Origin: Leguminivora glycinivorella
Taxonomy: Eukaryota; Arthropoda; Insecta; Lepidoptera; Tortricidae
Assembly (NCBI RefSeq): GCF_023078275.1
Contig: NC_062983.1
Span: 2,473,001-2,537,000, forward strand
DNA length: 64,000 bases
Direction: 5' to 3'
Part shown: in pieces, positions 31,434-41,676 of the stretch
Position numbering within the stretch: position 1 is the first letter of the stretch
Layout of the letters: each line of letters starts with the position of its first letter
Position numbers and translations under genes: made by a program
Notes under the pieces: model-generated
Database searches by the model: none
Seen by the model: only the letters and a program-made list of their open reading frames with translations
What the model was told of the DNA's origin: nothing

Positions 31434-31610
31434 GTGTGTGTCTGTCTGTGGCATCGTAGCTCCCGAACGGATGAACCGATTTAGATTTAGTTTTTTTAGT
31501 TTGAAAGCTGAGTTAGTCGGGAATGTTCTTAGCCATGTTTTATGAAAATCGGTCCACAATGTCGGGGGTTTTTCCAAAGTTTTAATTTTGTGGTTAGGTT
31601 ATATAGGTAG
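31347..31610 (+). repeat. CTGT-tract repeat family, copy
   Basis: Block order as at 25178. The CTGT tract lies at 31391-31450. AT-rich end TTTTAATTTTGTGGTTAGG. Confidence 0.75.
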
Positions 31611-31831
31611 GTATTTAGGCAAGCCCTGTTATGTTAACGGAATTTGCTAAACAGTTGTTTTTTTTTTTCTTGAGTAACACAGACGCAATAATTTTAGACA
31701 TTCAATTCTTTACAAAACTACCTACCATATCATTTTGTCAAGAACAGTTGTAGATTAATAAAAAAATACTCCTTAAAATTGCATTCCTCTATCTTATAGT
31801 CCAGTCGGATTAATTTCTCCAGCAAATACCC
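31611..31831. other. unassigned A+T-rich DNA
   Basis: Nothing recognised. Confidence 0.4.
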
Positions 31832-31840
31832 ATTTATTAT

Positions 31841-32095
31841 GACGACCGGTCTGGCCTAGCGCGTAGTGACCCTGCCTGCTAAGCTGCGGTCCCGGGTTCG
31901 AATCCCGGTAAGGGCATTTATTTGTGTGATGAACACAGATTTCCTGAGTCATGGGTGTTTTCTATGTATATAAGTATGTATTTATCTATATAAGTATGTA
32001 CATCGTCGCATAGCACTCATAGTACAAGCTTTGCTTAGTTTGGGGCTAGGTTGATATGTGTAAGGTGTCCCCTAATATTTATTTATATTTATTAT
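31841..32095 (+). repeat. tRNA-derived SINE, complete copy
   Basis: The head GACGACCGGTCTGGCCTAGC has a box A-like GGCCTAGCGCGTAGTG, and box B is GGTTCGAATCCC. The body and (TTTA)n tail follow. A 9-bp duplication ATTTATTAT brackets it (31832-31840 and 32087-32095), though the A+T-rich tail makes its length uncertain. Best reference copy of this family in the window. Confidence 0.85.
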
Positions 32096-32992
32096 ACCTC
32101 CTCGTATAGACAGACTATCTACCTAACTCGTTTTAAGGGTGTCTAGTTTGTTGGTGGAGAAATTTCATTCAGTTTTTCATGTATTTGTCTTATGTACACT
32201 ACCGCGGTGTAAACTACCAAACAATAACTTTAATACTAAGTAGGTACTAAACGCCATGCCAAATATTATCGACTCCGTTAAAAAGATAAAAATAACAACC
32301 TAAGTATAATTATTATGTTCTAAATCATGTATTTTTCAACCCGCTCCCAGCCCACTCAACCCGTAGAAGCGCAAGTAAAATGGCGCGCATAATACCGAAT
32401 ATGCGATCGGTAATTACCCCCGGCGGCCATATTTACCGCAAAAAGTGTGAACTTGTTATATTTATCGCGGTAAATAACGTTTGGAACGCTTGTTAGGCCG
32501 ATGGCGAGTAATGTGGGTAATATTTTGTATAAATTGCCATTTTTTATCGTTTTGCGGTTACTATTATTTTACTACCTAAATACATATTTTACTATGTGGT
32601 GTTCTCAAGTAAAAATACCACATTGTAGCGAGAAACACTAATTTCACTCATTTGTAAGCGTAAGGATGAAAATTACTTATATCCTTGCAAAGATTTATTA
32701 TTACTTAATAGGTTACTTATGCTTGAAAAGAACCAATAAGTAATTTCATACAAATTTTAAATTGATGTTGTAAGCTAATATTACCATAATTAATTTCCTT
32801 ACCATATCATAAATATTGAGTAAATTACTTAATAGATTTTCTTAACATAGTAATGGTAAATTTTTTGAATATTGTATAACTAGCTTTATTAATAGTGTGT
32901 GAACCTGCCTTAGAAATCTATATTATTTGTGGTCATGGTTCGTAAATATTTCTTCTATGTGGGTAGCTTTTGCACATTGTAATTTTTCCTCA
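32096..32992. other. unassigned A+T-rich DNA
   Basis: No gene seen. TTACTTAATAG and TTACTTAT words recur around 32690-32840 without forming a clean array. Confidence 0.4.
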
Positions 32993-33095
32993 GTCACCCG
33001 TTGACCACGAACGCTGTAAAGAGTTCGAAACGTCGGGATGTATTTTAAATTCATTATACGCGATTTAATCCGTTTCCATAGTTTTATTTCACAAA
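32993..33095 (+). repeat. PLE-like terminal relic (GAAACGTCGGGA)
   Basis: CCGTTGACCACGAACGCTG, AAAGAGTTCGAAACGTCGGG, ATTCATTATACGCGATTTAA and CCGTTTCCATAGTTTTATTT match one arm of the palindrome at 44166-44343/48287-48350. GAAACGTC is the 3' half of the hammerhead consensus seen in many PLEs. The CTGANGA half is not present. Confidence 0.5.
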
Positions 33096-33177
33096 TTAAT
33101 AGATTTGATTGGGGGGCGGATCAGCATAGCTATCCAGCGGGTCAATGCGGCCAGCCTTCTGGGCACCTTACCCATTA

Positions 33178-33322
33178 CGGCCCGGCCACGACATTGGTCT
33201 AAGCGCGGCAGCGGTGAGCGGCAGCCATATGTGCGAATGAAAAGTCCCATCGCTGTGTCTTGCTCCAATGTATGGCCGCCGCTCACCGCTGTCGCGCTTA
33301 GACCAATGTCGTGGCCGGGCCG
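33178..33322. mobile_element. PIF/Harbinger-type MITE, copy 2
   Basis: 145 bp, flanked by TTA at 33175-33177 and 33323-33325. Ends CGGCCCGGCCACGACATTGG. Its arms are better preserved than those of copy 1 at 10588. Confidence 0.8.
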
Positions 33323-33325
33323 TTA

Positions 33326-34269
33326 GTGACGACTTAGCTCATTTTGTTTTTACTTGTAAGTTTTATACATTTTGTTCGTGTCGGTGTGATGAAAAATGTT
33401 GTGTTTCACTCGGTGGCATAGTTTGTTTAACATTGAAACCCTCGCAAGGTTCAAGCTTCCACTTTTTGAACCATTCGCTACGCTCGTGGTCAATAGCACG
33501 TGCGGTTAAACAAAAAATGTTCTCCCTTGTAAAACAAATAACTACCATCCACCATCTCCATCGTCATTCTATGAAGGCAAAATCATAATAAGAAATTAGT
33601 TTCTAAATAAACTACTCTAATTGATATGGATCTGACCCTTTAGCATAGCTTGCCTTGTCGCGCGCGAGTCCATACATCAAGCGCGACTTCAAGTATGGAC
33701 TCGCGCGCGACAAGGCAAGTTGTGCTAGAGCGACAGTTCCGTACTTTTTACTCAGGCAGTGAGTCAATTGCACATTTTCTACGTACTAAGTAAGCGTCTG
33801 TATGAAAAACACTTAAAAAGTGTTAAACTTATGCCATCCTCAAACTTAAGGAAGACCAAAGGATTGTCATCGTCGTTCCTATTAATCATTCTCGAAAATC
33901 AATCCGTAATTTAAGAACGTTGAGCGCCCGATAGCAATTTATCGGAAATTCTGCTCCGGAAGAGGTCAAAGGAAACGCTCTTGAGCATGCTACGCAGCTT
34001 AGAACAGCTAGAACTGTCTAGCTTTTCAACGAAGTAAAATAGTTATTTGTTTTATAAGGGGGCAAGCTGGTTTTAGTGACCAATTTGTATGAAGTTGATG
34101 TTGTCCTCCACGCGGACCCGTCCGCGCCACTCTAGAACGCTCCCTGAAGTTAACACATTATTCCAGTGGGGATTGCTCCGCACGCACGGATTTTGCTGTC
34201 CGTTTTTGAATAATGAAGAGAGCCTCATCATCCCCTCATCTTTTTCAATCGTTCTAACAATGTTGAGGA
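33326..34269. repeat. mosaic; includes a 34-bp-arm palindrome
   Basis: 33355-33545 resembles the ends of the 8335 family (TGTGTTTCACTCGG, CTCCCTTGTAAAACAAATAACTA). 33641-33727 is a palindromic MITE with arms 33641-33674/33694-33727 and a perfect core TTGCCTTGTCGCGCGCGAG. No gene was found in the rest. Confidence 0.6.
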
Positions 34270-34425
34270 TATTTTTTTTATGAAATGCGCAGGAAACGAG
34301 CAGACGAGCCGCCTGCTGGGAAGAAGTCATCACCGCCCATGGACATAAGAAATATCAGGGGAGCCACTTATGCGTTGCCGACCTTTGAGAACCCTAAATA
34401 CCTGCTTCTTGAAGAATAGCGCCCA
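34270..34425 (+). repeat. dispersed lepidopteran repeat (CGCCCATGGACA type)
   Basis: TTTATGAAATGCGCAGGAAACGAGCAGACG, then CCGCCCATGGACATAAG and GCGTTGCCGACCTTTGAGAA. This matches a repeat I know to be abundant in moth genomes. Non-coding. Confidence 0.5.
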
Positions 34426-35002
34426 TATCATAGCGCAAGGGAAATATCTCAGAAGGATATTATGATATTATGTCAATTTGTTGAATATCAGGGTCCTCCA
34501 TAAGTAAGACGACTCTTATGATTTGACGTGATATTTCAATGCTCTAGCTTCCTCAAGCACTTCTGTGCTTATAACATATACTACAGCTCTTGAATAAAGC
34601 ATTATGCTGACTGAAGATCGTCGGCTACAGTTCAAACTGGCCCCTTGATGTGAATTGTAGTTCAAAATACTCTGTGTTCAGCTAGGGACCGATTCCACAC
34701 GAGAAATTACAAACAGATAATAGACGTGGTTATGGCGAATACTTACTGTAAATAAAATGAATTAAAGTATCAAAAAAGGGTTAAGATGTGTTAAGGGAAT
34801 TGCAAAGTACTTATACAGTATAGTAGTACATTATCATTCAAGGGCAGAAAAAGAAATGACGATATAAAACACTCCCTTTGGACGAATTTTAATTTATCTC
34901 CACTCGTTTCGAATTTCCTCCTCGAGTGTGTATTATACGATGTTTTTCAGTAAATGTGGCCCTTTGATGTTTCCACCTGACTAAGAATTTACCTACTCTA
35001 TT
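34426..35002. other. unassigned DNA
   Basis: No gene found. A weak fragment of the CTCGTTTCGAATTTCCTCC type lies near 34900. Confidence 0.4.
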
Positions 35003-35128
35003 CTGTCAAACAAGTCTGTCAGTAAATAAGAACTAAGAAAACTACAGGTATCCTTTTCTCTAGCACCCTAAAGAAAAGGATGCATATAGTTTTCTTTGTT
35101 CTTATTTACCGAAAGACTTGGTTGACAG
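35003..35128. repeat. MITE with 55-bp imperfect arms
   Basis: Arms 35003-35059 and 35072-35128 pair with about seven differences (CTGTCAAACAAGTCT ... AGACTTGGTTGACAG). The loop is 12 bases, so the structure is almost a pure hairpin. Confidence 0.75.
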
Positions 35129-35259
35129 TATACTTTGCGAAGGAATGCGGGGAAAAGCTACCATAATATTCTAAAAATATCATAAAATTAGTAGCGACTT
35201 TAAACGAAAATAAATATGCAATAATGTATAAGTATTAACCATTATGGGCCATATTGTCT

Positions 35260-35640
35260 GTGATGATGATGATTTTATCCTGTTGTCCCTCATCAGGGGC
35301 ATAGGGCTCTCAGGAAGGATTTCCACTGTTCCCGGTCCGACGCGGCCTCCTCCAGGCGCACCCAGCTGAGGCCCACTGAGCCAGCCTCCTTTTCCACCGA
35401 GCGCCTCCAGGTCGTCCGCGGGCGACCTCTCCCCCTTGATCCAGGAATACTCCAAGTCAACCCTTGCTTGGACAGGTGGTTGTTTGGTCTTCGTAAGACA
35501 TGACCTATCCAGCGCCATTTCCGCAGAAGTATCTCTTTGGCTATAGGGTTTTGTCCAGTTAATTCCCACAATTTCGCATTAGAGATGGTCCGTGGCCAGA
35601 AGACTCCAAAGATTCGCCGCAAACACTTGTTTACAAACAC
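35260..35640 (-). pseudogene. LINE ORF2 C-terminal end with (ATC)n tail
   Basis: The minus-strand frame 35640-35293 reads MFVNKCLRRIFGVFWP, then LLRKWRWIGHVLRR, GRGRPRTTWRRSVEKE and a final LRALCP with a stop. This is the post-RT tail of RTE/BovB-like or related LINEs (the KWRWIGHVLR block is diagnostic). The tail at 35258-35275 is a trinucleotide tract. The frame is open, but the RT core is missing. Confidence 0.7.
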
Positions 35641-35726
35641 CTGCAGATAATAAATAAATTAAATTAATTAAATTTTAAACTCTATTTTTTAACGATTACA
35701 TAGAGAAACCTGTCAACCTGTCACTG

Positions 35727-35860
35727 CAATGTCACAGTTTCGTTTTCTTGCAACCCCTTATTTGCCAAGAGTGGCACTGAAGCTTTAGTAGTTTCATGTG
35801 TTCTGCCTACCCCTTTATGGGATACAGGCGTGATTGTATGTATGTATGTATGTATGTACA
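35727..35860 (+). repeat. (TATG)n-tailed retroposon
   Basis: TGCAATGTCACAGTTTCG, AAGAGTGGCACTGAAG and CTGCCTACCCCTTTATGGG, then CAGGCGTGATTG and (TATG)5. The reverse copy at 48672-48815 matches throughout. Confidence 0.65.
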
Positions 35861-36105
35861 TAGAGAAAGTGCTATCAATGGGTTACTAGGATCAAAAATT
35901 ACACAAGGAAAGTGTGTCACACGGTGTAGTGTGTCTGGCCTGTACATTTGGCCTGCTTAAACCAATGATCAGTCTTTATTGAGAGTTCATGTGTGTACCA
36001 CATCGTGAGTAGGAAGTAGCAAAACTATGATTCCACAAAAACACCTGTGACAATAAAAAGGTCAAATGTGAAGGCCAGACAGACTTCACCTTATGACACA
36101 CTTAG

Positions 36106-36217
36106 GGCCGGTTGCACCAAACCGTCCGTCTACGTTAGAGCGTTCGTTAAATTTTATTTTATGAGAAAGTTCCATAGACGTCTGTCAAATGTGGTTGATG
36201 GCAACTGGCCCTTAACC
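36106..36217. repeat. MITE-like repeat (GGGCCGGTTGCACCAA)
   Basis: It runs from TAGGGCCGGTTGCACCAA to TTGATGGCAACTGGCCCTTA; the ends are imperfect inverted repeats. A relative at 39443-39560 shares GCGTTCGTTAAATTTTATT and GGTTGATGCAACTGGCCCTTA. Confidence 0.6.
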
Positions 36218-36329
36218 AGGATTGACTTTACATTTTCCGTGACGTCATTGCACATCTTTTATTTGGCTAAAACACTCAAAACAGGTGCTCAATGTCAGAT
36301 CACATTAAAATGATAATAACAAAAAACCG

Positions 36330-36935
36330 GCCAAGAGCGTGTCGGGCCACGCTCGGTTCCGTAGTTTTCCGTATTTTTCTCAAAAACTACTAAACCTATC
36401 AAGTTCAAAACAATTTTCCTAGAAAGTCTTTATAAAGTTCTACTTTTGTGATTTTTTTCATATTTTTTAAACATATGGTTCAAAAGTTAGAGGGGGGACA
36501 CACTTTTTTTTCCTTTAGGAGCGATTATTTCCGAAAATATTAATAATATCAAAAAACGATTTTAGTAAACCCTTATTCTTTTTTAAATACCTATCCAACA
36601 ATATATAACACGTTGGGGTTGGAATGAAAAAAAAAATCAGTCCCCACTTTACATGTAGGGGGGTACCCTAACAAAACATTTTTTTCCACTTTTTATTTTA
36701 CCACTTTGTCGGCGTGATTGATATACATATTGGTACCAAATTTCAGCTTTCTAGTGCCAACGGTTACTGAGATTATCCGCGGACGGACGGACGGACGGAC
36801 GGACGGACGGACGGACGGACGGACGGACGGACGGACGGACGAACGGACGGACGGACGGACGGACGGACGGACAGACGGACAGTCAGACATGGCGAAACTA
36901 TAAGGGTTCCTAGTTGACTACGGAACCCTAAAAAC
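36330..36935 (+). repeat. AACCGGCCAAG repeat with (GGAC)n tract
   Basis: It starts AACCGGCCAAGAGCGTGTCGG and ends TACGGAACCCTAAAAA. Near its end is a roughly 100-base (GGAC)n tract (36779-36883). A reversed fragment of the same family is at 39172-39300 (TAGGAACCCTTATAG, GTCCGTCCGTCCGCGG, CAATCACGCCGACAAAG). Non-coding; I do not know its transposition class. Confidence 0.65.
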
Positions 36936-36996
36936 AGCCAACTCAATTCTATGTAATGTAAGAACAATTTTAATTTACTGCTTTCCAGCGAGCTAT

Positions 36997-37043
36997 TACA
37001 CCGTGTTCCTGGAATACTCCGTGTATTCCAGGAACACGGTGTA
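36997..37043. repeat. perfect 21-bp palindrome
   Basis: TACACCGTGTTCCTGGAATAC at 36997-37017 and its exact reverse complement at 37023-37043, with a five-base loop. Confidence 0.75.
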
Positions 37044-37245
37044 TAAACCCGAACTATACCCTTATCTCTCCACCGCCAATCAGAAAACTTCCTTAAAGGA
37101 AGAGCGCAATCAAAAGAAAATTAGCGTGGACCTCCTTACAATTTCAAATGGAAAAAGTTGGAGGTAGCACGGTGTATAGATTCGAATCAGTGAGCAAATA
37201 GGTAAGTGCCTATTTACCTGCATATTACTTAAATACCTGCATAAA

Positions 37246-37495
37246 TACATACATACATACATACAATCACGCCTGTTTCCCAGAGGGGTAGGCAGAGATC
37301 ACGGATTTCCATTTACTACGATCCTGACAAGCCACTTTCGCTTCACACACTTTCATATCGTTTCTCATACACGCTCGTCGGTTTCGAGTAGGTACTTCTG
37401 ACCTGGCCTTTTTGCAATATTTCCCCGATTTGATCAAGAAAAGTTCGCCTAGGTCTTCCACTTCCAACTGACCCTTCCACTCTTCCACCTGCATA
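37246..37495 (-). pseudogene. LINE C-terminal fragment with (TATG)n tail
   Basis: Minus-strand translation: EVPTRNRRACMRNDMKV, then CQDRSKWKSVISAYPSGKQA and a stop, next to a (CATA)n tract. DRSxWxSxIxAYP is the typical end of several insect LINE polyproteins. It explains the related tails at 2400, 35727 and 48672. Confidence 0.6.
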
Positions 37496-37498
37496 AAT

Positions 37499-37610
37499 AT
37501 GTCTTATAACCCAGCAATCTTCAAATCAAGGGTGAAAAGACACCTTCTGGGAGGCTCCACGACTTCTCTTCGGCTAGTCTGTCACCATGAGTAAGCCCAT
37601 TTTATCTTAA
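37499..37610 (+). pseudogene. LINE ORF2 C-terminal fragment, second copy
   Basis: YNPAIFKSRVKRHLLGGSTTSLRLVCHHE and a stop. Same family as 30811-30966. It directly follows the reversed LINE tail. Confidence 0.6.
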
Positions 37611-37620
37611 AAACTGACTC

Positions 37621-37935
37621 CTTGCGTTATCCCGGCATTTGCCACGGCTCATGGGAGCCTGGAGTCCCCTTTGACAACTTATCTCAAGGTTTGGCGTAGG
37701 CACTAGTTTTACGAAAGCGACTGCCATCTGACCTTCCAACCTAAAGGGTAACCATTAGGCCTTATTGGAATTAGTCCGTTTTCTTCACGATGTTTTCCTT
37801 CACCGAAAAGCGACTGGCAAATATCAAATGACATTTTGCACATAAGTTCCGCAAAACTCATTGATACGGGAGTTCGAACCCGCGACCTCCGGATCGAAAG
37901 TCGCACGCGTTTACCACTAGGGCACCAGCGCTGAA
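37621..37935 (-). repeat. tRNA-Ser-like SINE, minus strand, long copy
   Basis: The tRNA-like head is at the 37935 end (box B GGTTCGAACTCCC on the minus strand, GGTGCCCTAGTGGTAAACG near box A). The body runs to GCCGGGATAACGCAAGGA at 37621. Best copy for comparing the fragments at 366, 2552 and 24845. Confidence 0.75.
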
Positions 37936-38126
37936 ATGCGAAAGAAAAGATCAATGATGAAAGAAATGATGATGATGATTATCTTGTAATCCGTTAACGT
38001 AGTTTTAAGTTACTACTGTATATATGCAGTGTACTGCGACACTAGAAGCAATTTGTCGGCCGTAGGGACACACTTGGATTAATTAAAACAAGTTCAACTC
38101 CATGATTGTTACGGTGTGGTCTCACC
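37936..38126. other. unassigned DNA with (ATG)n
   Basis: GATGATGATGAT at about 37967. Nothing else recognised. Confidence 0.4.
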
Positions 38127-38760
38127 CACTACTTTTTATGTAATCAACGTAAATCACTTTTATAAAACACTACCTTCCTCTCTCTACTGCGTAGTAAGGA
38201 TTTTTGAACGAACAAATTGAAGCGCCTGCAGAACATCTAATAGCAATATTACATTTGAGCAATTCTGTGCTTATATCAGTCATCAGGCAATGTACTAGTT
38301 TTCTCAATTACATCCCTTTTTACTCTTCTTCGGGATGACTTTTGACATAAAAAAATATCTCATCCACTATATTTTATGTAATCAACGTAAATCACTTTTA
38401 TAAAACACTACCTTTTGTACTCTCTACTACGTTGTGAAAAATTGGAAACGAACAAAGTGAAGCGCCTGCGGAAAATCTAATAGCAATATTATAATTGAAC
38501 ATTTCTATGCTTATATCAGTCATCAGGCAATGTACTAATTTTCTCCATTTACATCAATCTTTTACCCTCTTGCGGGATGACATTTGACATAAAAAAGTAT
38601 CTCATCCACTACATTTTATGTAATCAGCGTAAATCACTTTTATAAAACACTACCTTTAGTTTTACCATCTACTACGTAGTAGGGAATTTTGAGTGAACAA
38701 ATTAAAGCGCCTGTGTAAAATGTAATGGCAAATTTATGTTTCAGTATTTTATGCTTACAT
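38127..38760 (+). repeat. tandem array, unit about 240 bp, 2.7 copies
   Basis: Units start at 38127, 38365 and 38607 (spacing 238 and 242). Each begins CACTA, then TTTTATGTAATCA, CGTAAATCACTTTTATAAAA and AAGCGCCTG. The first two also share CAGTCATCAGGCAATGTACTA. The third unit is truncated and more diverged. Confidence 0.8.
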
Positions 38761-38769
38761 CAGGTATCA

Positions 38770-38921
38770 GGAGATCGTTGAAGAGATGGAGAGTGACATA
38801 GGCCACTTCTTGCCTCTTTTTAACCCCCCACTTCCCTAAAATGGGGGGTGGACTTTTGTATGGAGCATTTCGCAATCTTTGAACGAAATGCGAGCGAAGC
38901 CGCGGGCAAAAGTTAGTCTGC
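38770..38921 (-). repeat. repeat with GCCCGCGGCTTCGCTCGC head, minus strand
   Basis: The reverse complement begins ACTAACTTTTGCCCGCGGCT, as does 30484 on the plus strand, and includes CTATGTCACTCTCC. The GGGGGGT/CCCCCC segments inside form a small hairpin. Confidence 0.55.
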
Positions 38922-39442
38922 AATAATGTATTCAATGAATGAATGATTTCACCACAACGCAACAACCGCATTTTCAACTAATCCGCGGTGAAATTCACTA
39001 AACACTAATTATAATAATTACCGATAATAAGAGGGTATACGCGGTTAACGACTGACCGCACTAAAACTAACATTATCAACATTTACGATGCAATTATATT
39101 TTATGTATATTAACAGTCGTGAAACTTGGTGATAGCATAGTTATTTAAGATTATGTAAACCCTATTATGTCGTCAACTAGGAACCCTTATAGTTTCGCCA
39201 TGTCTGTCCGTCCGTCCGCGGATAATCTCAGTGACCGTTAGTACTAGAAAACTGAAATTTGGTACCAATATGTAAATCAATCACGCCGACAAAGGCCGAC
39301 AAAGTGCAGAGATTATGTAATTCAGGTCTATGACAGATAGGAGTAAAGTATGGGCGGTGAACATGAAAAGTCTTGTACATTGATCGACTCTTAAGTATTT
39401 GATATCTTGAAGTCTATGTCTATGACACGAGCAATCAAACCG
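38922..39442. repeat. unassigned DNA plus AACCGGCCAAG-family fragment
   Basis: 39172-39300 is a minus-strand end fragment of the family at 36330 with only three GTCC units left. No gene was seen around it. Confidence 0.5.
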
Positions 39443-39560
39443 TAGGTCACCGTTAAAGCGTTCGTTAAATTTTATTGTATGTATGGGAAGTTCCATCAGA
39501 CGTCTGCTGCGTGACGATGATGTGTCTCTCAAATGTGGTTGATGCAACTGGCCCTTAGCA
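39443..39560. repeat. GGGCCGGTTGCACC-family fragment
   Basis: Relative of 36106-36217, with an extra segment (CTGCTGCGTGACG) inside and without the left end. Confidence 0.5.
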
Positions 39561-41069
39561 CAGTACTTATATAATAAAGAGTACTATCGTACTGTATGGC
39601 CACTCCCGCTCCCCGCTGCCCTTTCAGCCGGCGGCTGAAAGTGCAGCCCACCCCCTCTCGGTTACCTCACAGTTACCGCCTGTCAAAAACGCGAATAGTC
39701 GACTTGTCATATCTCACTCATACAATCATGGTACGCGTTCACCTACACGAGCTTAGCATGTGTGCCAATCACGTAACGTGCCTCTTTCATACATTTCATC
39801 GCCAGTGTCCAAAATGTGCCTTTCTTAGTGTGCATTACATGATTACGTACGATTTTATCCGAAACTCGAAGGGTTTTGAAATCTCACAGGCTATACTCGT
39901 ACTTACTACTTCTTGATGTTCCTCTTAATATTAATGGATGCTACAACATATTGACGGTTTTGATTAAACGCATTAACATGGTCGTTACTATGGGGTTTAA
40001 TCATAATATAAACCAACGTAAGATGTAAGAATGACTGTATCTGACTGAAATCTTTGGTGAATTGAGACATGTTTTTAAGTATTATATAAATAGGTACATA
40101 CATAACACGTATTTATTTTAAATTTCGTTAAACAACTAATTAATTCATTTTGATTTTTTATGTAAAAAGTAAGTCATTTGAACTAGGCACCTACCTATAA
40201 AGTAGCAAAAAAAAATTGTGCATAAGCACACAGTCCACAAAATAATTATATATCTACAAAAGGCACAAAACGTCTGGGAAGCTCTTACATAGATATTAGT
40301 CACGTTTATTAAAGATAAATAATTATACATGTTCTTAGTCAAGTTTTTATATGTTTTGTGTACCAAATGAACCACAGCAAATTTAATTATCATACTTACT
40401 TCCCCCAAAATTGCTAATAAAGCAGAAATAAATATCCTTGATCCTAATAATGAGTGGGAGATAATAAAAATCAGCCCCCACTGGGAAGTTTCTTGCCACC
40501 GGAAGTAGTACGCCATTTGGAAAAACTCAGCCCCCGTTATGTTGGTACTTGTATTGGCGGGATTGCGGGGGATATCCGGTTTTTGTATCTACTTTGAAAT
40601 TTGTACGCTTCCTTATTGGGGTATCGTAAAAGTGAAGTGTTCTTTAACTGTCTTTGGGGAATGTTAGCGAATTGTTGATTCTGGAAAAAAAAGCGCGGTG
40701 CTTTAAGCGAGGAGAGTTTTTTGAGGTTTTACTGGTCTCTAATGGCAACTTTTTTGTTTGAAACAGCAACCCCCCTGCTGCTGACCATGAAGTACGACTA
40801 CTAAAAACATTCATTTGGGTCCAGAGAAAGGCACACAGCTATATCAGTTATATAGCTCCGTCCCTCTCTCTGAACAGTCTCAACCTAAACAACGGCTTTC
40901 AGCACTTCATGATAGCCGGTCACGATAACTAAATGGAAGAAGATATTTTATGACTGTTATTAAACTAACGTGAACCTGCCTCGTAAAGCCTAATTTGGTC
41001 AAACTGATTGAACAACTGGGGAACAAATCAAATTATTTTATTGATTTTTTTTTTTGATTTGTTCTTTTT
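39561..41069. other. unassigned DNA, about 1.5 kb
   Basis: This is the longest stretch in which I recognise no element. Only short chance open frames occur. 39620-39645 has a small hairpin (CTTTCAGCCGGCGGCTGAAAG). It may be single-copy host intergenic or intronic DNA. Confidence 0.4.
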
Positions 41070-41111
41070 TAACCCCCGACGCAAAAACGACGGGGTGTTA
41101 TTAGTTTGACG

Positions 41112-41154
<43 letters not shown>

Positions 41155-41275
41155 GTGTGTGACTATCTATGGCATCGCAGCTCCCGAACGGATCAACCGA
41201 TTTAGATTTTGTTTTTTTTTTTTTTTTTTTTTTCATGAAAATCGGTTGATTTTAATTTTGTTGTTAGGTTATTCA
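41070..41275 (+). repeat. CTGT-tract repeat family, short copy
   Basis: Same opening as the others. The middle is replaced by a T20-like run (41211-41233) and the AAAGCTGA block is deleted. Confidence 0.7.
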
Positions 41276-41318
41276 AGTAGTCACATGAGTAGTGTGACAC
41301 TACTATATATAAATTATA

Positions 41319-41654
41319 AATTGAAATAGATATCATACACGAAAGAAAAAACGACAAGGCCCACTGGCGGCCGAGTCAGGAATCGAACCCGGGTATTCAG
41401 CTACACGGCTAACGTCTTCACCACTAGACCACCCGTCCGCCGTGGTACGCGACGAAATTTCTCTAGTGTATGTTATCTCTGATAAGGCTAGACACCTTTT
41501 GACCAACTCTAAGGGCGAGCAATTAGTGTTTGCACCTCCTATACGAATCCTTTGCAGGATTACGACATAGCGAGAGAGATGGTGTTGCCATCTATACAAC
41601 TGCCGCCAGTGGGTCTTGTCGTTTTTTCTTTCGTGTATGATATCTATTTCAATT
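41319..41654 (-). mobile_element. foldback element with internal tRNA-like cloverleaf
   Basis: Terminal arms 41319-41370 and 41603-41654 (52 bp, about one mismatch; ATCATACACGAAAGAAAAAA...) enclose a minus-strand tRNA-like segment at about 41440-41367. That segment has box A GGTCTAGTGGTGA and box B GGGTTCGATTCC. Its acceptor strands GGCGGAC/GGCCGCC pair 6 of 7, the anticodon stem TTAGC/GCTGA pairs, but the loop is six bases and the T stem has a mismatch. The acceptor 3' side runs into the left arm. It could be a SINE trapped between inverted repeats, or a family that carries its own pol III promoter. Confidence 0.7.
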
Positions 41655-41676
41655 CAAACTGATTGAGTTAATTCAA

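Noticed and set aside
35820..35860. TATG and other microsatellites as independent features
   Set aside because: They occur at fixed positions at retroposon ends and are better described as element tails.
38127..38760. CRISPR-like spaced repeats
   Set aside because: The repeated unit is about 240 bp and tandem, with no short repeat/unique spacer alternation, in a eukaryotic sequence.
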